Assembly (NCBI RefSeq): GCF_900156175.1
Contig: NZ_FTMV01000002.1
Span: 62,001 to 126,000 of the forward strand
Source of the DNA: Janthinobacterium sp. TND4EL3
GTDB taxonomy: Bacteria; Pseudomonadota; Gammaproteobacteria; Burkholderiales; Burkholderiaceae_D
Direction of reading: 5' to 3'
DNA length: 64,000 bases
Part shown: positions 55,275-64,000 of the stretch, piece after piece
Numbering within the stretch: the first letter of the stretch is position 1
How the letters are laid out: the number at the start of each line of letters is the position of its first letter
Notes under the pieces: generated by a model
What the model saw: only the letters and a program-made list of their open reading frames with translations
The model's database searches: none
Told to the model about the DNA's origin: nothing
Made by a program: the position numbers and the translations under genes

Positions 55275-56645
55275 ATGGCAATACGCGAAAATTTCACCTA
55301 TACGGATATGGATTTGTGGCTCAATGAAAAGCGCGTCACGGAAATCGAATGCCTGGTGCCCGACTTGACGGGCGTGGCGCGGGGGAAGATCCTGCCGCGC
55401 GGGAAATTCACCCAGGAGCGCGGCATGCGCATCCCGGAAGCGGTACTGGGCATGACGGTGACGGGCAATTATCCCGTCGATGACGGCGGCTACGACCGCG
55501 CCATTTCCAGCACCGACCGCGACATGATTTTAAAGGCCGATCCCACCACCATCACCATGGTGCCGTGGGCTACCGACCCCACCGCGCAAGTCATCCACGA
55601 CTGCTATTTTGCCGATGGCGCGCTGGTCGATTTTGCTCCCCGCTCCGTGCTGCGGCGCGTGCTGAAATTGTATGCGGACAAGGGCTGGAAACCCGTGGTG
55701 GCGCCGGAGCTGGAGTTCTACCTGACGGCGAAGAACACGGACCCCGACTTGCCGTTGAAACCGCCCATTGGCCGCAGCGGCCGGGCCGAGACGAGCCGCC
55801 AGGTGTACAGCATCGACGCCGTCAACGAATTCGATCCGCTGTTCGAGGATATCTACGATTACTGCGAACTGATGAACCTTGACGTCGATACCCTGATCCA
55901 CGAAATCGGCGCGGGGCAGATGGAAATCAACTTCCTGCACGGCGATCCGCTGGGCCTGGCCGACAAGGTCTTCTTCTTCAAGCGCACCCTGCGCGAAGCG
56001 GCGTTAAAACACGATATGTACGCCACCTTCATGGCCAAGCCCATGGCGGGCGAACCGGGTTCCGCCATGCACGTGCACCAGAGCGTGACGGATGCCAAGA
56101 CGGGCCTGAACATCTTCAGCAACGAGGACGGTTCGGCCGCGCCCATCTTCAAGCATTACATCGCGGGCCTGCAGCGCTACATGCCGTCGGCCATGGCCAT
56201 CGTTGCGCCCTACGTGAATTCCTATCGTCGCATCGTGCGCCACACGGCCGCGCCGATCAACATCCAGTGGGGCCTGGACAACCGCACGGTGGGCTTCCGC
56301 GTGCCCGAGTCGGGCGTGCAGGACCGCCGCGTGGAAAACCGCATCATCGGCGCCGACGCGAATCCCTACCTGGCCCTGGCCGTCACCCTGGCCTGCGGCT
56401 ATCTCGGCATGACGGAACAGCTGGAAGCGACGCCGATGATGGTGGGCAGCGCCTACGACATGAAATTCGAGCTGCCGCAAGGCTTGCCCGAGGCCCTGCA
56501 GCTGCTGCGGGCGGAAGACAAGCTGCGCACGGTGCTGGGCGAGCGTTTCATCGACGTGTATGCGGCCATCAAGGACCTGGAGCACCAGGAATTCATGACC
56601 GTCATCAGTCCGTGGGAGCGCGAGCATCTCTTACTGCACGTATAA
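55275..56645 (+). CDS. puuA: gamma-glutamylputrescine synthetase (PuuA/SpuB type glutamine synthetase)
   Basis: This 456-residue enzyme ligates glutamate to putrescine with ATP. Glutamine-synthetase motifs are visible: ELEFYLTAKN near 146-155, GAGQMEINFLHGDPL near 213-227, MHVHQSVTD near 265-273 and the VPESGVQDRRVENRIIGADANPYLA segment near 343-367. The variant N-terminus and the puuD/spuC neighbours mark it as the polyamine branch, not GlnA. The start at 55275 has GAGAGGG upstream. Confidence 0.93.
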   Translation: MAIRENFTYTDMDLWLNEKRVTEIECLVPDLTGVARGKILPRGKFTQERGMRIPEAVLGMTVTGNYPVDDGGYDRAISSTDRDMILKADPTTITMVPWATDPTAQVIHDCYFADGALVDFAPRSVLRRVLKLYADKGWKPVVAPELEFYLTAKNTDPDLPLKPPIGRSGRAETSRQVYSIDAVNEFDPLFEDIYDYCELMNLDVDTLIHEIGAGQMEINFLHGDPLGLADKVFFFKRTLREAALKHDMYATFMAKPMAGEPGSAMHVHQSVTDAKTGLNIFSNEDGSAAPIFKHYIAGLQRYMPSAMAIVAPYVNSYRRIVRHTAAPINIQWGLDNRTVGFRVPESGVQDRRVENRIIGADANPYLALAVTLACGYLGMTEQLEATPMMVGSAYDMKFELPQGLPEALQLLRAEDKLRTVLGERFIDVYAAIKDLEHQEFMTVISPWEREHLLLHV

Positions 56646-56655
56646 AGGATCACCT

Positions 56656-58116
56656 ATGAGCACATCCAACAATCCGCTGGCGCCGAGCGCCGCTTTTGTA
56701 TCGTCCGTGGCGCAAAAGAATGCGGCGCCGCAGGTGTACGACACTGCCGCCATCCAGCAGATGGATTCGGCCCACTACCTGCATCCGTTCACCGACTTCC
56801 AGGACCTGGCAAGCAAGGGCGCCAGGGTGATGGTGCGCGGCGACGGCGTCTACCTGTGGGATAGCCAGGGCAGGAAGATCGTCGATGGCATGTCGGGCCT
56901 GTGGTGCGTCAACGTGGGCTATGGTCGCACGTCGATTTCGCAAGCCGTGTACCGGCAGATGGAGACGCTGCCCTTCTATAACAGCTTCTTTGGCACGACG
57001 AACGTGCCGGCCGCGCAGCTGGCGGCCAAGCTGGCGCAGATATCGCCGCCGCAGTTCCAGCACGTGTTCTTCACCAGTTCCGGCTCGGAAGGCAACGACA
57101 CGAATTTGCGCATGGTGCGCCGCTACTGGGACATCCTCGGCTACAAGGAGCGCCATACCGTCATCAGCCGCCACAACGCGTATCACGGCAGCACGGTGGC
57201 GGGGGCGTCGCTGGGTGGCATGGACGGCATGCACGCGCAGGGCGGCTTGCCGATACCGGGCATCGCGCATATCGGCCAGCCCAATTACCTGGAGTCGGGC
57301 CACGGCTTGTCTCCGGAAGCCTTCGGCTTGAAGGCGGCTGGCTGGCTGGAAGACAAGATCCTGGAAATCGGCGCCGACAAGGTGGCCGCCTTCATCGGCG
57401 AGCCGGTACAGGGCGCGGGCGGCGTCATCATCCCGCCATCGACCTACTGGCCCGAAATTGGCCGCATCTGCGACAAGTACGGCATCTTGCTCATCGCCGA
57501 TGAAGTCATCTGCGGCTTCGGCCGACTGGGGCGCTGGTTCGGCTCCGAGCTGTTCGGCATCAAGCCCGACCTGATCACGTTTGCCAAGGGCGTCACTTCC
57601 GGCTATGTGCCCCTGGGCGGCGTGCTGGTGGGCGACAGGGTGGCCAAGGTATTGATCGAACAGGGCGGCGAATTCACGCACGGTTTCACGTATTCGGGCC
57701 ACCCCGTGGCCTGTGCGGCCGCGCTGGAAAACATCCGCATCATCGAGGAAGAGCAGCTGGTGGCGAAGGTAGCCGACGATACGGGACCGTACCTGAAGCA
57801 GTGCTTCGCCAGCCTGGGCGAGCATCCGCTGGTCGGCTATGCGGACAGCTGCGGCCTCGTCGCGGGCCTGAACCTGGTGCGCCGCAAGGGCGCCACCGTG
57901 CACGACAACGAGCTGTTCGACGAGGGCCAGGGCGTGGGGATGATCTGCCGCGGCCACATGTTCGACAACGGCGTGATCATGCGCGCCGTGGGCGAACGCA
58001 TGATCGTCGCCCCGCCCCTGGTGATGACGCGCGCGCAGATCGACGAGATGGTCGCATTGATACGGCTGTGCCTGGACAAGACGTATGACGAGGTGAAGGC
58101 GAAGGGCTGGGTGTAG
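56656..58116 (+). CDS. spuC: putrescine-pyruvate aminotransferase (SpuC type)
   Basis: This 486-residue class III, PLP-dependent aminotransferase has FTSSGSEGNDTNLRMVRRYW near residues 137-156, the PLP-orienting Asp in LIADEVICGFGRLG near 280, the Schiff-base Lys at 311 (ITFAKGVTSGY) and FTHGFTYSGHPVACAA near 340. SpuC converts putrescine to 4-aminobutanal. It is 10 bp after puuA. The gene ends with a terminator before the ABC genes. Confidence 0.92.
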   Translation: MSTSNNPLAPSAAFVSSVAQKNAAPQVYDTAAIQQMDSAHYLHPFTDFQDLASKGARVMVRGDGVYLWDSQGRKIVDGMSGLWCVNVGYGRTSISQAVYRQMETLPFYNSFFGTTNVPAAQLAAKLAQISPPQFQHVFFTSSGSEGNDTNLRMVRRYWDILGYKERHTVISRHNAYHGSTVAGASLGGMDGMHAQGGLPIPGIAHIGQPNYLESGHGLSPEAFGLKAAGWLEDKILEIGADKVAAFIGEPVQGAGGVIIPPSTYWPEIGRICDKYGILLIADEVICGFGRLGRWFGSELFGIKPDLITFAKGVTSGYVPLGGVLVGDRVAKVLIEQGGEFTHGFTYSGHPVACAAALENIRIIEEEQLVAKVADDTGPYLKQCFASLGEHPLVGYADSCGLVAGLNLVRRKGATVHDNELFDEGQGVGMICRGHMFDNGVIMRAVGERMIVAPPLVMTRAQIDEMVALIRLCLDKTYDEVKAKGWV

Positions 58117-58189
58117 GTTTTTGCCCCATTTTGCCGCCATCTGCGTATTTTTTGGACCGCAATGGCGGCAGTTCCGCTAAACTTCCATC

Positions 58190-58217
58190 CTGGCCGCTCC
58201 TGTAGTGGCCAGTTTTT
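58190..58217 (+). terminator. terminator or attenuator between spuC and the ABC genes
   Basis: CTGGCC-gct-cctgta-gt-GGCCAG followed by TTTTTC lies 74 bp after spuC and 37 bp before the ATPase start. Confidence 0.65.
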
Positions 58218-58253
58218 CATTTTGACACCCTTTTACCCAGAAGCTACCCACAC

Positions 58254-59402
58254 ATGACGATAGCAACACCTGCCGCGTCGGCCAGCGACGCCCAAGCGCC
58301 TTTCTTGCTGATTGATCAGCTGGTCAAGGAATTCGATGGCGTGCGCGCCGTCGATGGTATTTCCGTGACGATCAACAAGGGCGAGATCTTCGCCCTGCTG
58401 GGCAGTTCAGGTTGCGGCAAGTCGACCCTGCTGCGCATGCTGGCCGGTTTCGAGACGCCGACCTCGGGGCGCATCGCCCTGGCGGGCAACAGCATCGTCG
58501 ACGTGCCGCCGCACCAGCGGCCCATCAACATGATGTTCCAGTCGTACGCGCTGTTCCCCCACTTGTCCGTGTGGGACAACATCGCCTTCGGTCTGCGCCG
58601 CGACGGCTTGCCGAAAGCGGAAGTGGCGGCGCGGGTCGAGCAGATGCTGGCGCTGGTGCAGCTGGGCCAATACGCGAAGCGCAAGCCGCACCAGCTGTCG
58701 GGCGGCCAGCAGCAGCGCGTGGCGCTGGCGCGCAGCCTGGCCAAGCGTCCGCAATTGCTGCTGCTCGACGAGCCGCTGGGCGCGCTCGACAAGAAACTGC
58801 GCGAACGCACGCAGATGGAACTGGTCAACATCATCGAGCAGGTAGGCGTGACGTGCGTGATGGTCACGCACGATCAGGACGAGGCCATGAGCATGGCCAC
58901 GCGCATTGCCGTCATGAGCGAAGGGCGCATCCTGCAGGTGGGCGCGCCGGGCGAAATCTACGAGACGCCGAATTGCCGCTTCGTCGCCGACTTCATCGGC
59001 AGCGTCAACCTGTTCGATGGCCGCATCACGGAAGACGAACCCGATCACGTGGTCATCGACACGCCCGACGGCCGCCACTATGTCGCGCATGGCATCACGG
59101 GCAACTTGGGCATGGATGTCTCGGTGGCCGTGCGCCCCGAAAAGATCGGCATCCAGATCGCGCCGCCCGCTTTGGAAGAGCGGGCTTCACCAAAGGAACA
59201 CGGCTACAACTGCGCCCAGGGCGTGATCGTCGCCATGGCGTATTTTGGCAATGAAACCAGCTATCATGTGCGCCTCGACAGCGGCACGGTGGTGAAAGTC
59301 TCGCGCACCAACGCGGCCCGCCACGACGCCGCGCGCCTTGAGCGCGAGCAGCGCGTGTGGGTGTGGTGGGATGGCGCCGACATCGTCGTGCTGACCAGCT
59401 GA
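58254..59402 (+). CDS. potG: polyamine ABC transporter ATP-binding protein (PotG/SpuF type)
   Basis: This 382-residue ATPase has Walker [16 protein letters not shown] near residues 49-63, signature [20 protein letters not shown] near 147-166, Walker [23 protein letters not shown] near 170-191, and a C-terminal TOBE domain from about 305 ([10 protein letters not shown]). It powers uptake of putrescine or spermidine. The start ATG is 137 bp after spuC, and no binding-protein gene lies between. Confidence 0.93.
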   Translation: MTIATPAASASDAQAPFLLIDQLVKEFDGVRAVDGISVTINKGEIFALLGSSGCGKSTLLRMLAGFETPTSGRIALAGNSIVDVPPHQRPINMMFQSYALFPHLSVWDNIAFGLRRDGLPKAEVAARVEQMLALVQLGQYAKRKPHQLSGGQQQRVALARSLAKRPQLLLLDEPLGALDKKLRERTQMELVNIIEQVGVTCVMVTHDQDEAMSMATRIAVMSEGRILQVGAPGEIYETPNCRFVADFIGSVNLFDGRITEDEPDHVVIDTPDGRHYVAHGITGNLGMDVSVAVRPEKIGIQIAPPALEERASPKEHGYNCAQGVIVAMAYFGNETSYHVRLDSGTVVKVSRTNAARHDAARLEREQRVWVWWDGADIVVLTS

Positions 59403-59409
59403 GGCCATC

Positions 59410-60339
59410 ATGACGTCCATTCTGCAATCGCTGCGCAAGCTCGTCACCCTGCGTTGGGTCAATGGGCGCAACGCCGTCATCGCCGTGCCGGCGCTGTTCC
59501 TGACGGCCGCCTTTTTAATACCGTTCCTGATCGTGCTGCGCATCAGCCTGTCCGACATGGACACGGCCGGCAGCCCGTTCGGCGGCCTGCTGTCGTACGT
59601 CGACGGCATCGTCGTGCTGAAGGTCAAAATCGCCAACTACCTGTTCATCGCCGCCGATGAACTGTATCTGCTCACCTACCTCAGTTCCATCAAGTACGCG
59701 GCCATCACCACGGCCATCTGCCTCCTCATCGGCTACCCGTTCGCCTACTTCATGGCGCGCGCCAGGCCATCGATCCGCCCCGTGCTGATGATGCTGGTGA
59801 TGCTGCCGTTCTGGACTTCGTTCCTGCTGCGCGTGTATGCGTGGAAGGGCATCCTGGCCAACCACGGCCTGCTCAACGATCTCTTGATCGCGCTGGGCGT
59901 GGTGAGCGAACCGCTGCACATGATGAACACCTCGTTTTCTCTGGTCGTCGGCATGGTGTATGCCTATCTGCCCTTCATGATCCTGCCCCTGTACGCCAAC
60001 CTGGTGAAAATGGACGTGCGTTATCTGGAAGCGGCGGCAGACCTGGGCGCCACGCCCTTGCAGGCGTTCTGGCGCATCACCGTGCCTCTGTCGAAGTCGG
60101 GCATCATCGCCGGCGCCATGCTGGTGTTCATTCCGTCCGTGGGCGAATACGTGATTCCCGAGCTGCTGGGCGGCCCGGAAACCCTGATGATAGGCCGCGT
60201 GCTGTGGGATGAGTATTTCACGAATAACGACTGGGCCATGGCTTCGTCGGTGACGGTGCTGGTGATCCTGCTGATCCTCGTGCCGATGGCCGTTTTTAAC
60301 AAATACAAGACCGACCAGGACGCGGAGGAGCGCACATGA
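59410..60339 (+). CDS. potH: polyamine ABC transporter permease (PotH/SpuG type)
   Basis: This 309-residue inner-membrane protein has six helices and a BPD_transp_1 core with the EAA-type loop DLGATPLQAFWRITVPLSKSGIIAG near residues 212-237. An N-terminal extension of about 20 residues precedes the first helix. It starts 7 bp after the ATPase gene and overlaps the next permease by 4 bp. Confidence 0.93.
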   Translation: MTSILQSLRKLVTLRWVNGRNAVIAVPALFLTAAFLIPFLIVLRISLSDMDTAGSPFGGLLSYVDGIVVLKVKIANYLFIAADELYLLTYLSSIKYAAITTAICLLIGYPFAYFMARARPSIRPVLMMLVMLPFWTSFLLRVYAWKGILANHGLLNDLLIALGVVSEPLHMMNTSFSLVVGMVYAYLPFMILPLYANLVKMDVRYLEAAADLGATPLQAFWRITVPLSKSGIIAGAMLVFIPSVGEYVIPELLGGPETLMIGRVLWDEYFTNNDWAMASSVTVLVILLILVPMAVFNKYKTDQDAEERT

Positions 60340-61187
60340 ACGGACGTACCTTCCTGCAGCGCTGGTTCGGGCGCGGCTGGCTCTCGCTGGGCTATTTGTT
60401 CCTTTACCTGCCCATCATCGTGCTGATCGTCTTTTCGTTCAACAGCTCGCGCCAGGACATGGTGTGGAGCGGCTTTTCGCTGCGCTGGTACAGCGAGTTG
60501 ATGAACGATGCGGAAATCATCTCGGGCTTCGGCCTGTCACTAAAAATCGCATTCATGTCGGCGACGTCTTCCGTCATCCTCGGCACGTTTGCCGCCTTTG
60601 CCTTGACCAGCTACCAGCGCTTCCGCGGCCGCACGGTGTTTTCCGCCATGGTCAGCGCGCCTTTGGTGATGCCCGAAGTGATCATCGGCCTGTCCCTGCT
60701 GCTGATGCTGGTGTCCATGCAAAAGGTCTTCGGTTTTCCCGAGCGGGGCGTGCTGACCATCTGGCTCGGCCACACCTTGCTGGGCATGGCGTATGCGGCC
60801 GTGGTGGTGCAATCGCGCTTGCAGGAAATGAGCAAGTCCCTGGCGGAAGCGGCCATGGACCTGGGCTGCCGCGCGCACCAGGTGTTCTTCCTCGTGACCC
60901 TGCCGAACATCACGCAAGCGCTGGCCTCGGCCTGGCTGCTGACGTTCACCCTGTCGCTCGACGACGTGGTGCTCTCCGCGTTCCTGTCCGGCCCCGGTTC
61001 GACGACGATGCCGCTGGTGATCTTCTCGCGCGCGCGCCTGGGGCTCGATCCGCGCGTCAATGCCATCGCCGCGCTGACCATCCTCGTCGTGACGATTGCC
61101 GTGATCGTGTATGCCGTGCTGCTGGCGCGTGCCGACCGCAGACGCCGCAAGCAGATGTCCGCGGCGTATTCGGCGGACCAGGAGTAA
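60336..61187 (+). CDS. potI: polyamine ABC transporter permease (PotI/SpuH type)
   Basis: This 283-residue inner-membrane protein has six helices; the EAA loop is EAAMDLGCRAHQVFFLVTLPNITQAL near residues 168-193, with SLDDVVLSAFLSGPGSTTMPLV near 207-228 typical of PotI. It overlaps potH by 4 bp and ends 30 bp before the aldehyde dehydrogenase gene. Confidence 0.93.
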   Translation: MNGRTFLQRWFGRGWLSLGYLFLYLPIIVLIVFSFNSSRQDMVWSGFSLRWYSELMNDAEIISGFGLSLKIAFMSATSSVILGTFAAFALTSYQRFRGRTVFSAMVSAPLVMPEVIIGLSLLLMLVSMQKVFGFPERGVLTIWLGHTLLGMAYAAVVVQSRLQEMSKSLAEAAMDLGCRAHQVFFLVTLPNITQALASAWLLTFTLSLDDVVLSAFLSGPGSTTMPLVIFSRARLGLDPRVNAIAALTILVVTIAVIVYAVLLARADRRRRKQMSAAYSADQE

Positions 61188-61217
61188 GCTGCTTGTAAAC
61201 TGACACAGGAGACGACC

Positions 61218-62705
61218 ATGACGGAAAACACCAGTTGGCATGCACGGGCCGCAGAGATCAAGATCGATGGACGCGCCTTCATCAACGGCGAGCGGGTCGC
61301 GGCCAGGTCAGGCCGGACCTTCGACAATCTGTCGCCCATCGACGGGCGCTTGCTGGGGCAGGTGGCCCGCTGCGACGGCGCCGACGTGGAGGCGGCCGTG
61401 CAGGCCGCGCGCGCCGCCTTTGACGACCGCCGCTGGGCCGGCAAGTCGCCGGCGCAGCGCAAGCGGATATTGATCAAGTTCGCCGACCTGGTACAGAAAT
61501 ACGGTCCCGAGCTGGCTCTGCTGGAAACCCTGGACATGGGTAAACCGATCAAGTACAGCCAGAGCGTGGACGTGGGCGCCACGGCCAATTGCCTGCGCTG
61601 GTATGGCGAGGCGATCGACAAGGTCTACGATGAAATCGCCCCGACGCCCGCCAACAGCCTGGCCCTGATCACGCGCGAACCGGTGGGCGTCGTCGCCGCT
61701 ATCGTGCCGTGGAATTACCCGATGATCATGGCTGCCTGGAAGATCGCGCCCGCCCTCGCGGCCGGCAACAGCGTGATCCTGAAGCCGTCGGAAAAATCGC
61801 CGCTGACGGCCCTGCGCCTGGCCGACATCGCGCTGGAAGCGGGCGTGCCGGCGGGCGTCTTCAACGTGCTGCCCGGCTACGGCAACGAGGCCGGTGCCGC
61901 GCTGGCGCTGCACATGGATGTCGATTGCATCGGCTTTACGGGCTCCACGCGCACAGGGAAACTGATCGTGCAGATGGCGGGCCAGTCGAACCTGAAACGG
62001 GCGTGGACTGAGCTGGGCGGCAAGTCCGCCAACATCGTGTGCGCCGATTGCCCGGACCTGGACAAGGCCGTGGCGGCCGCCGTCGGTTCCATCTTTTTCA
62101 ACCAGGGCGAAAGCTGCAACGCGCCCTCGCGCCTGTTCGTGGAAGAATCGATCAAGGAAGAATTCATCGCCAAGGCACTGGCCATGCTGCCCCGCTTCCA
62201 GCCGGGCGACCCGCTCGATGAAGCCACCGTCATGGGGGCCATCGTCGACGCCACGCAAATGCAAACGGTGATGGGCTATATCGCGACGGGCAAGAACGAA
62301 GGCGCCCAGCTGCTGGGCGGCGGCGAGGCCGTGCGCGTAGATACGGGCGGCTACTACGTGCAGCCGACCATCTTCGGCGTGGATGCCGGCATGACGATCG
62401 CGCGCGAAGAGATCTTCGGGCCCGTCTTGTCCGTGCTGGGCTTTACGGATATCGCCGAGGCGGTAAAGCAGGCCAATGCCACGCCCTACGGCTTGCAGGC
62501 GGCCGTGTGGACCTCGGACATCAGCAAGGCCATCCAGACGTCGCGCGCCTTGCGCGCCGGCACCGTGCACGTCAATCAGTACGACGGCGACGACATTACC
62601 GTGCCGTTCGGCGGCTACAAGCAGTCGGGCAACGGGCGCGACAAGTCGCTGCACGCGCTGGACAAGTACACGGAGCTGAAGACGACGTGGATACAGGTGG
62701 GGTAG
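61218..62705 (+). CDS. puuC: NAD(P)-dependent aldehyde dehydrogenase (PuuC/KauB type)
   Basis: This 495-residue enzyme oxidises gamma-glutamyl-aminobutyraldehyde or 4-aminobutanal made by the preceding enzymes. The catalytic Cys is Cys300 in FNQGESCNAPSRL, the general-base Glu lies in TELGGKSANIV near 266, and the NAD-binding region includes VPWNYPMIMAAWKIAPALAAG near 163-183. AGGAGA is 6 bp upstream of the ATG. It is the last gene of the polyamine block. Confidence 0.93.
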   Translation: MTENTSWHARAAEIKIDGRAFINGERVAARSGRTFDNLSPIDGRLLGQVARCDGADVEAAVQAARAAFDDRRWAGKSPAQRKRILIKFADLVQKYGPELALLETLDMGKPIKYSQSVDVGATANCLRWYGEAIDKVYDEIAPTPANSLALITREPVGVVAAIVPWNYPMIMAAWKIAPALAAGNSVILKPSEKSPLTALRLADIALEAGVPAGVFNVLPGYGNEAGAALALHMDVDCIGFTGSTRTGKLIVQMAGQSNLKRAWTELGGKSANIVCADCPDLDKAVAAAVGSIFFNQGESCNAPSRLFVEESIKEEFIAKALAMLPRFQPGDPLDEATVMGAIVDATQMQTVMGYIATGKNEGAQLLGGGEAVRVDTGGYYVQPTIFGVDAGMTIAREEIFGPVLSVLGFTDIAEAVKQANATPYGLQAAVWTSDISKAIQTSRALRAGTVHVNQYDGDDITVPFGGYKQSGNGRDKSLHALDKYTELKTTWIQVG

Positions 62706-62726
62706 GGATTTGCGCCTGCGGTGTTG

Positions 62727-62826
62727 TCGGATTACGGCCTGCGGCCTAATCCGACCTACCCGACCTACCCGACCTATAGCGTGGATGGTTTCGTAGGTCG
62801 GCTTAGCGCGCAGCGCGTAAGCCGAC
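62727..62826. repeat. REP-like pair of palindromes
   Basis: The first palindrome, 62727-62754, is TCGGATTACGGCC-TGC-GGCCTAATCCGA. The second, 62797-62826, has arms GTCGGCTTAGCGCGC and CGCGTAAGCCGAC. Between them lies CGACCTACC repeated in tandem (about 62752-62775). Both palindromes share the GTAGGTCGG-TTA core, as in dispersed REP/BIME elements. They lie between convergent puuC and panB and may also end transcription. Confidence 0.75.
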
Positions 62827-62847
62827 TTGGACGTAAAACAAACTACA

Positions 62848-63723
62848 TCAGAAGCAGTGTTCCAGCGCCGGGAAGCTGCCGTCCTTGACGGCTTTCACGT
62901 AGCCGGTGACGGCGTCGTCGATGCTGGCCGCGCCTTCCATGAAGTTGCGCACGAAGCGCGCCTTGCGGCCCGGGAAGACGCCCAGCATATCGTGCATGAC
63001 GAGGACCTGGCCCGAGCAGTCGGGACCGGCGCCGATGCCGATGGTGGGAATCGTCAGCATGTCGGTCACTTCCTTGCCCAGCTGCGACGGCATGGCTTCC
63101 ATCAGTACGATGGCGGCGCCCGCGTTTTGCAGCGCCAGCGCGTCGTTTTTCAGTTCGGCGGCGCTTTCCGTGCTCTTGCCCTGGACCTTATAGCCACCCA
63201 GTTGGTGCACCGATTGCGGCGTCAAGCCGATGTGGGCGCAGATGGGGATGCCGCGCTCGGTGAGGAAACGCACCGTCTCGGCCAGCCAGGCACCGCCTTC
63301 GATCTTGACCATGTGCGCGCCCGCCTGCATCAGGATGACGGCGTTGGCATAGGCTGTTTCAGGCGTGCCATACGCGCCGAACGGCAGGTCGGACATGATC
63401 ATGGCCGACTTGCTGCCGCGCGCCACGGACGCCGTGTGGTAAGCCAGTTCGGCCACGGTGACGGGCAGGGTGGAGTTGTGGCCATTGCAGACCATGCCGA
63501 GCGAATCGCCGATCAGCAGGATCTCCACGCCGCAGCGGTCCATCAGCGACGCGAAGCTGGCGTCATAGCAGGTCAGCATGGTGATCTTTTCGCCGGCGGC
63601 GCGCAACGTGGCCAGGGTATGGATGGTCACGGCCTTGTTGGCGACAGGCTTGGATGGCGCCGGCGCCGGTGTGGCGGCCTTGTCTTTTGCGGCCAGATCT
63701 GTTCCTTGCAAATAAGCGGACAT
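62848..63723 (-). CDS. panB: 3-methyl-2-oxobutanoate hydroxymethyltransferase
   Basis: This 291-residue enzyme makes ketopantoate from 2-oxoisovalerate and methylene-tetrahydrofolate, the first pantothenate step. A short N-terminal extension (residues 1-30) precedes [26 protein letters not shown] near 33-58. [20 protein letters not shown] near 71-90, the KIEGG segment near 140 and [26 protein letters not shown] near 160-185 are canonical. The next gene on the same strand upstream is folK, a common order. Confidence 0.95.
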   Translation of the reverse strand: MSAYLQGTDLAAKDKAATPAPAPSKPVANKAVTIHTLATLRAAGEKITMLTCYDASFASLMDRCGVEILLIGDSLGMVCNGHNSTLPVTVAELAYHTASVARGSKSAMIMSDLPFGAYGTPETAYANAVILMQAGAHMVKIEGGAWLAETVRFLTERGIPICAHIGLTPQSVHQLGGYKVQGKSTESAAELKNDALALQNAGAAIVLMEAMPSQLGKEVTDMLTIPTIGIGAGPDCSGQVLVMHDMLGVFPGRKARFVRNFMEGAASIDDAVTGYVKAVKDGSFPALEHCF

Positions 63724-63831
63724 AGGTATTCTCTAGAGTGAAAGGGGGGTGATGCTATTGCGACGCCGCTAGTGTAGTACTTTATATGGCGGCGTGCAGG
63801 GGCGGCATTGTAGAGCAATGCCGCGCGGCGC

Positions 63832-64000
63832 TCAGAGTTGGCTGATGGCCTGGTCGGCCACGCCCGCCAGGTAGTCCTGCGCCGGCCCGAGTCCGGGCAC
63901 GGCGATGGCCGGGGCAAGGTCCAGCAGCGGCACCAGCACGAAGGCGCGCTCGGTGATACGGGGATGGGGCACCGTCAGGGTGGCGCTGGCGATCTGTGCA
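63832..64000 (-). CDS. folK: 6-hydroxymethyl-7,8-dihydropterin pyrophosphokinase, C-terminal part (5' end outside the window)
   Basis: The minus strand from the window edge encodes the last 55 residues of FolK: TVPHPRITERAFVLVPLLDLAP, then GPAQDYLAGVADQAISQL and a stop at 63832-63834. The PHP-x-ERAFVLVPL block is the second signature of the family. FolK transfers pyrophosphate from ATP to the pterin in folate synthesis. It lies 108 bp upstream of panB. Confidence 0.9.
   Translation of the reverse strand, partial: AQIASATLTVPHPRITERAFVLVPLLDLAPAIAVPGLGPAQDYLAGVADQAISQL

Overview
The window looks like a chromosomal segment of a betaproteobacterium of the order Burkholderiales, most probably Oxalobacteraceae (Janthinobacterium, Massilia or Duganella type). 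This rests on the gene order nadK-recN-hemH-grpE-dnaK-dnaJ, the TetR-Pcm-rhodanese-TolC block, panB-folK, the GC-rich code and the family make-up. It is an inference from protein and gene-order memory; no database search was run. There is no rRNA operon, CRISPR array or prophage. Both ends cut through genes: fnlA on the left and folK on the right.

Layout. 1-6.0 kb is the end of a surface-polysaccharide (O-antigen or capsule) locus: three genes for UDP-N-acetyl-L-fucosamine (fnlA, fnlB, fnlC), a glycosyltransferase, a second nucleotide-sugar SDR and a small initiating phosphoglycosyl transferase. It looks less GC-rich than the rest. 6.16-7.0 kb is a graveyard of IS3-family fragments. 7.0-16 kb holds dgkA, a small exported Ala-rich protein, tRNA-Gly(CCC), trmB, galE, gdhA, a HypT-like LysR regulator and a secreted M16 peptidase. 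16-24 kb holds recQ with a partner gene, uppP, a sugar-type MFS/DeoR pair, a YkgJ-type protein and a GIN-domain lipoprotein. 23.4-26.7 kb is TetR-Pcm-rhodanese-TolC, followed by an IS1595-type element.

27.8-31.7 kb carries a transporter/LysR pair, gloA, an OsmC protein and a sorbosone-dehydrogenase-like protein. 32.1-40.4 kb is the stress block: a LexA-controlled nadK-recN unit, hemH, then grpE, dnaK and dnaJ behind a textbook sigma-32 promoter. 40.5-45.5 kb has a beta-carbonic anhydrase, a Sel1-repeat protein and a TauD plus ABC-transporter operon for a sulfonate-like substrate. 45.5-53.0 kb has an ArgP-like LysR gene divergent from a class A penicillin-binding protein, a TRIC/YicG-type membrane protein, a secreted beta-propeller protein, an ECF sigma factor and a proline-rich membrane protein that probably restrains it.

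54.4-62.7 kb is a polyamine catabolism and uptake operon in the order of Pseudomonas spuABC-FGH plus kauB/puuC, but with no periplasmic binding-protein gene. A pair of REP-like palindromes follows, then panB and the end of folK.

The best regulatory sites visible are the LexA box inside the nadK-recN promoter, the sigma-32 promoter before grpE, a promoter-operator pair before the tetR gene and a 10-bp-phased repeat before the deoR-type gene. No wholly new defence or mobile system was found. The most open-ended elements are the ECF/anti-sigma/propeller cluster, the binding-protein-less spu operon, an unexplained 21-bp palindrome in a 535-bp gap and several small proteins of unknown function.
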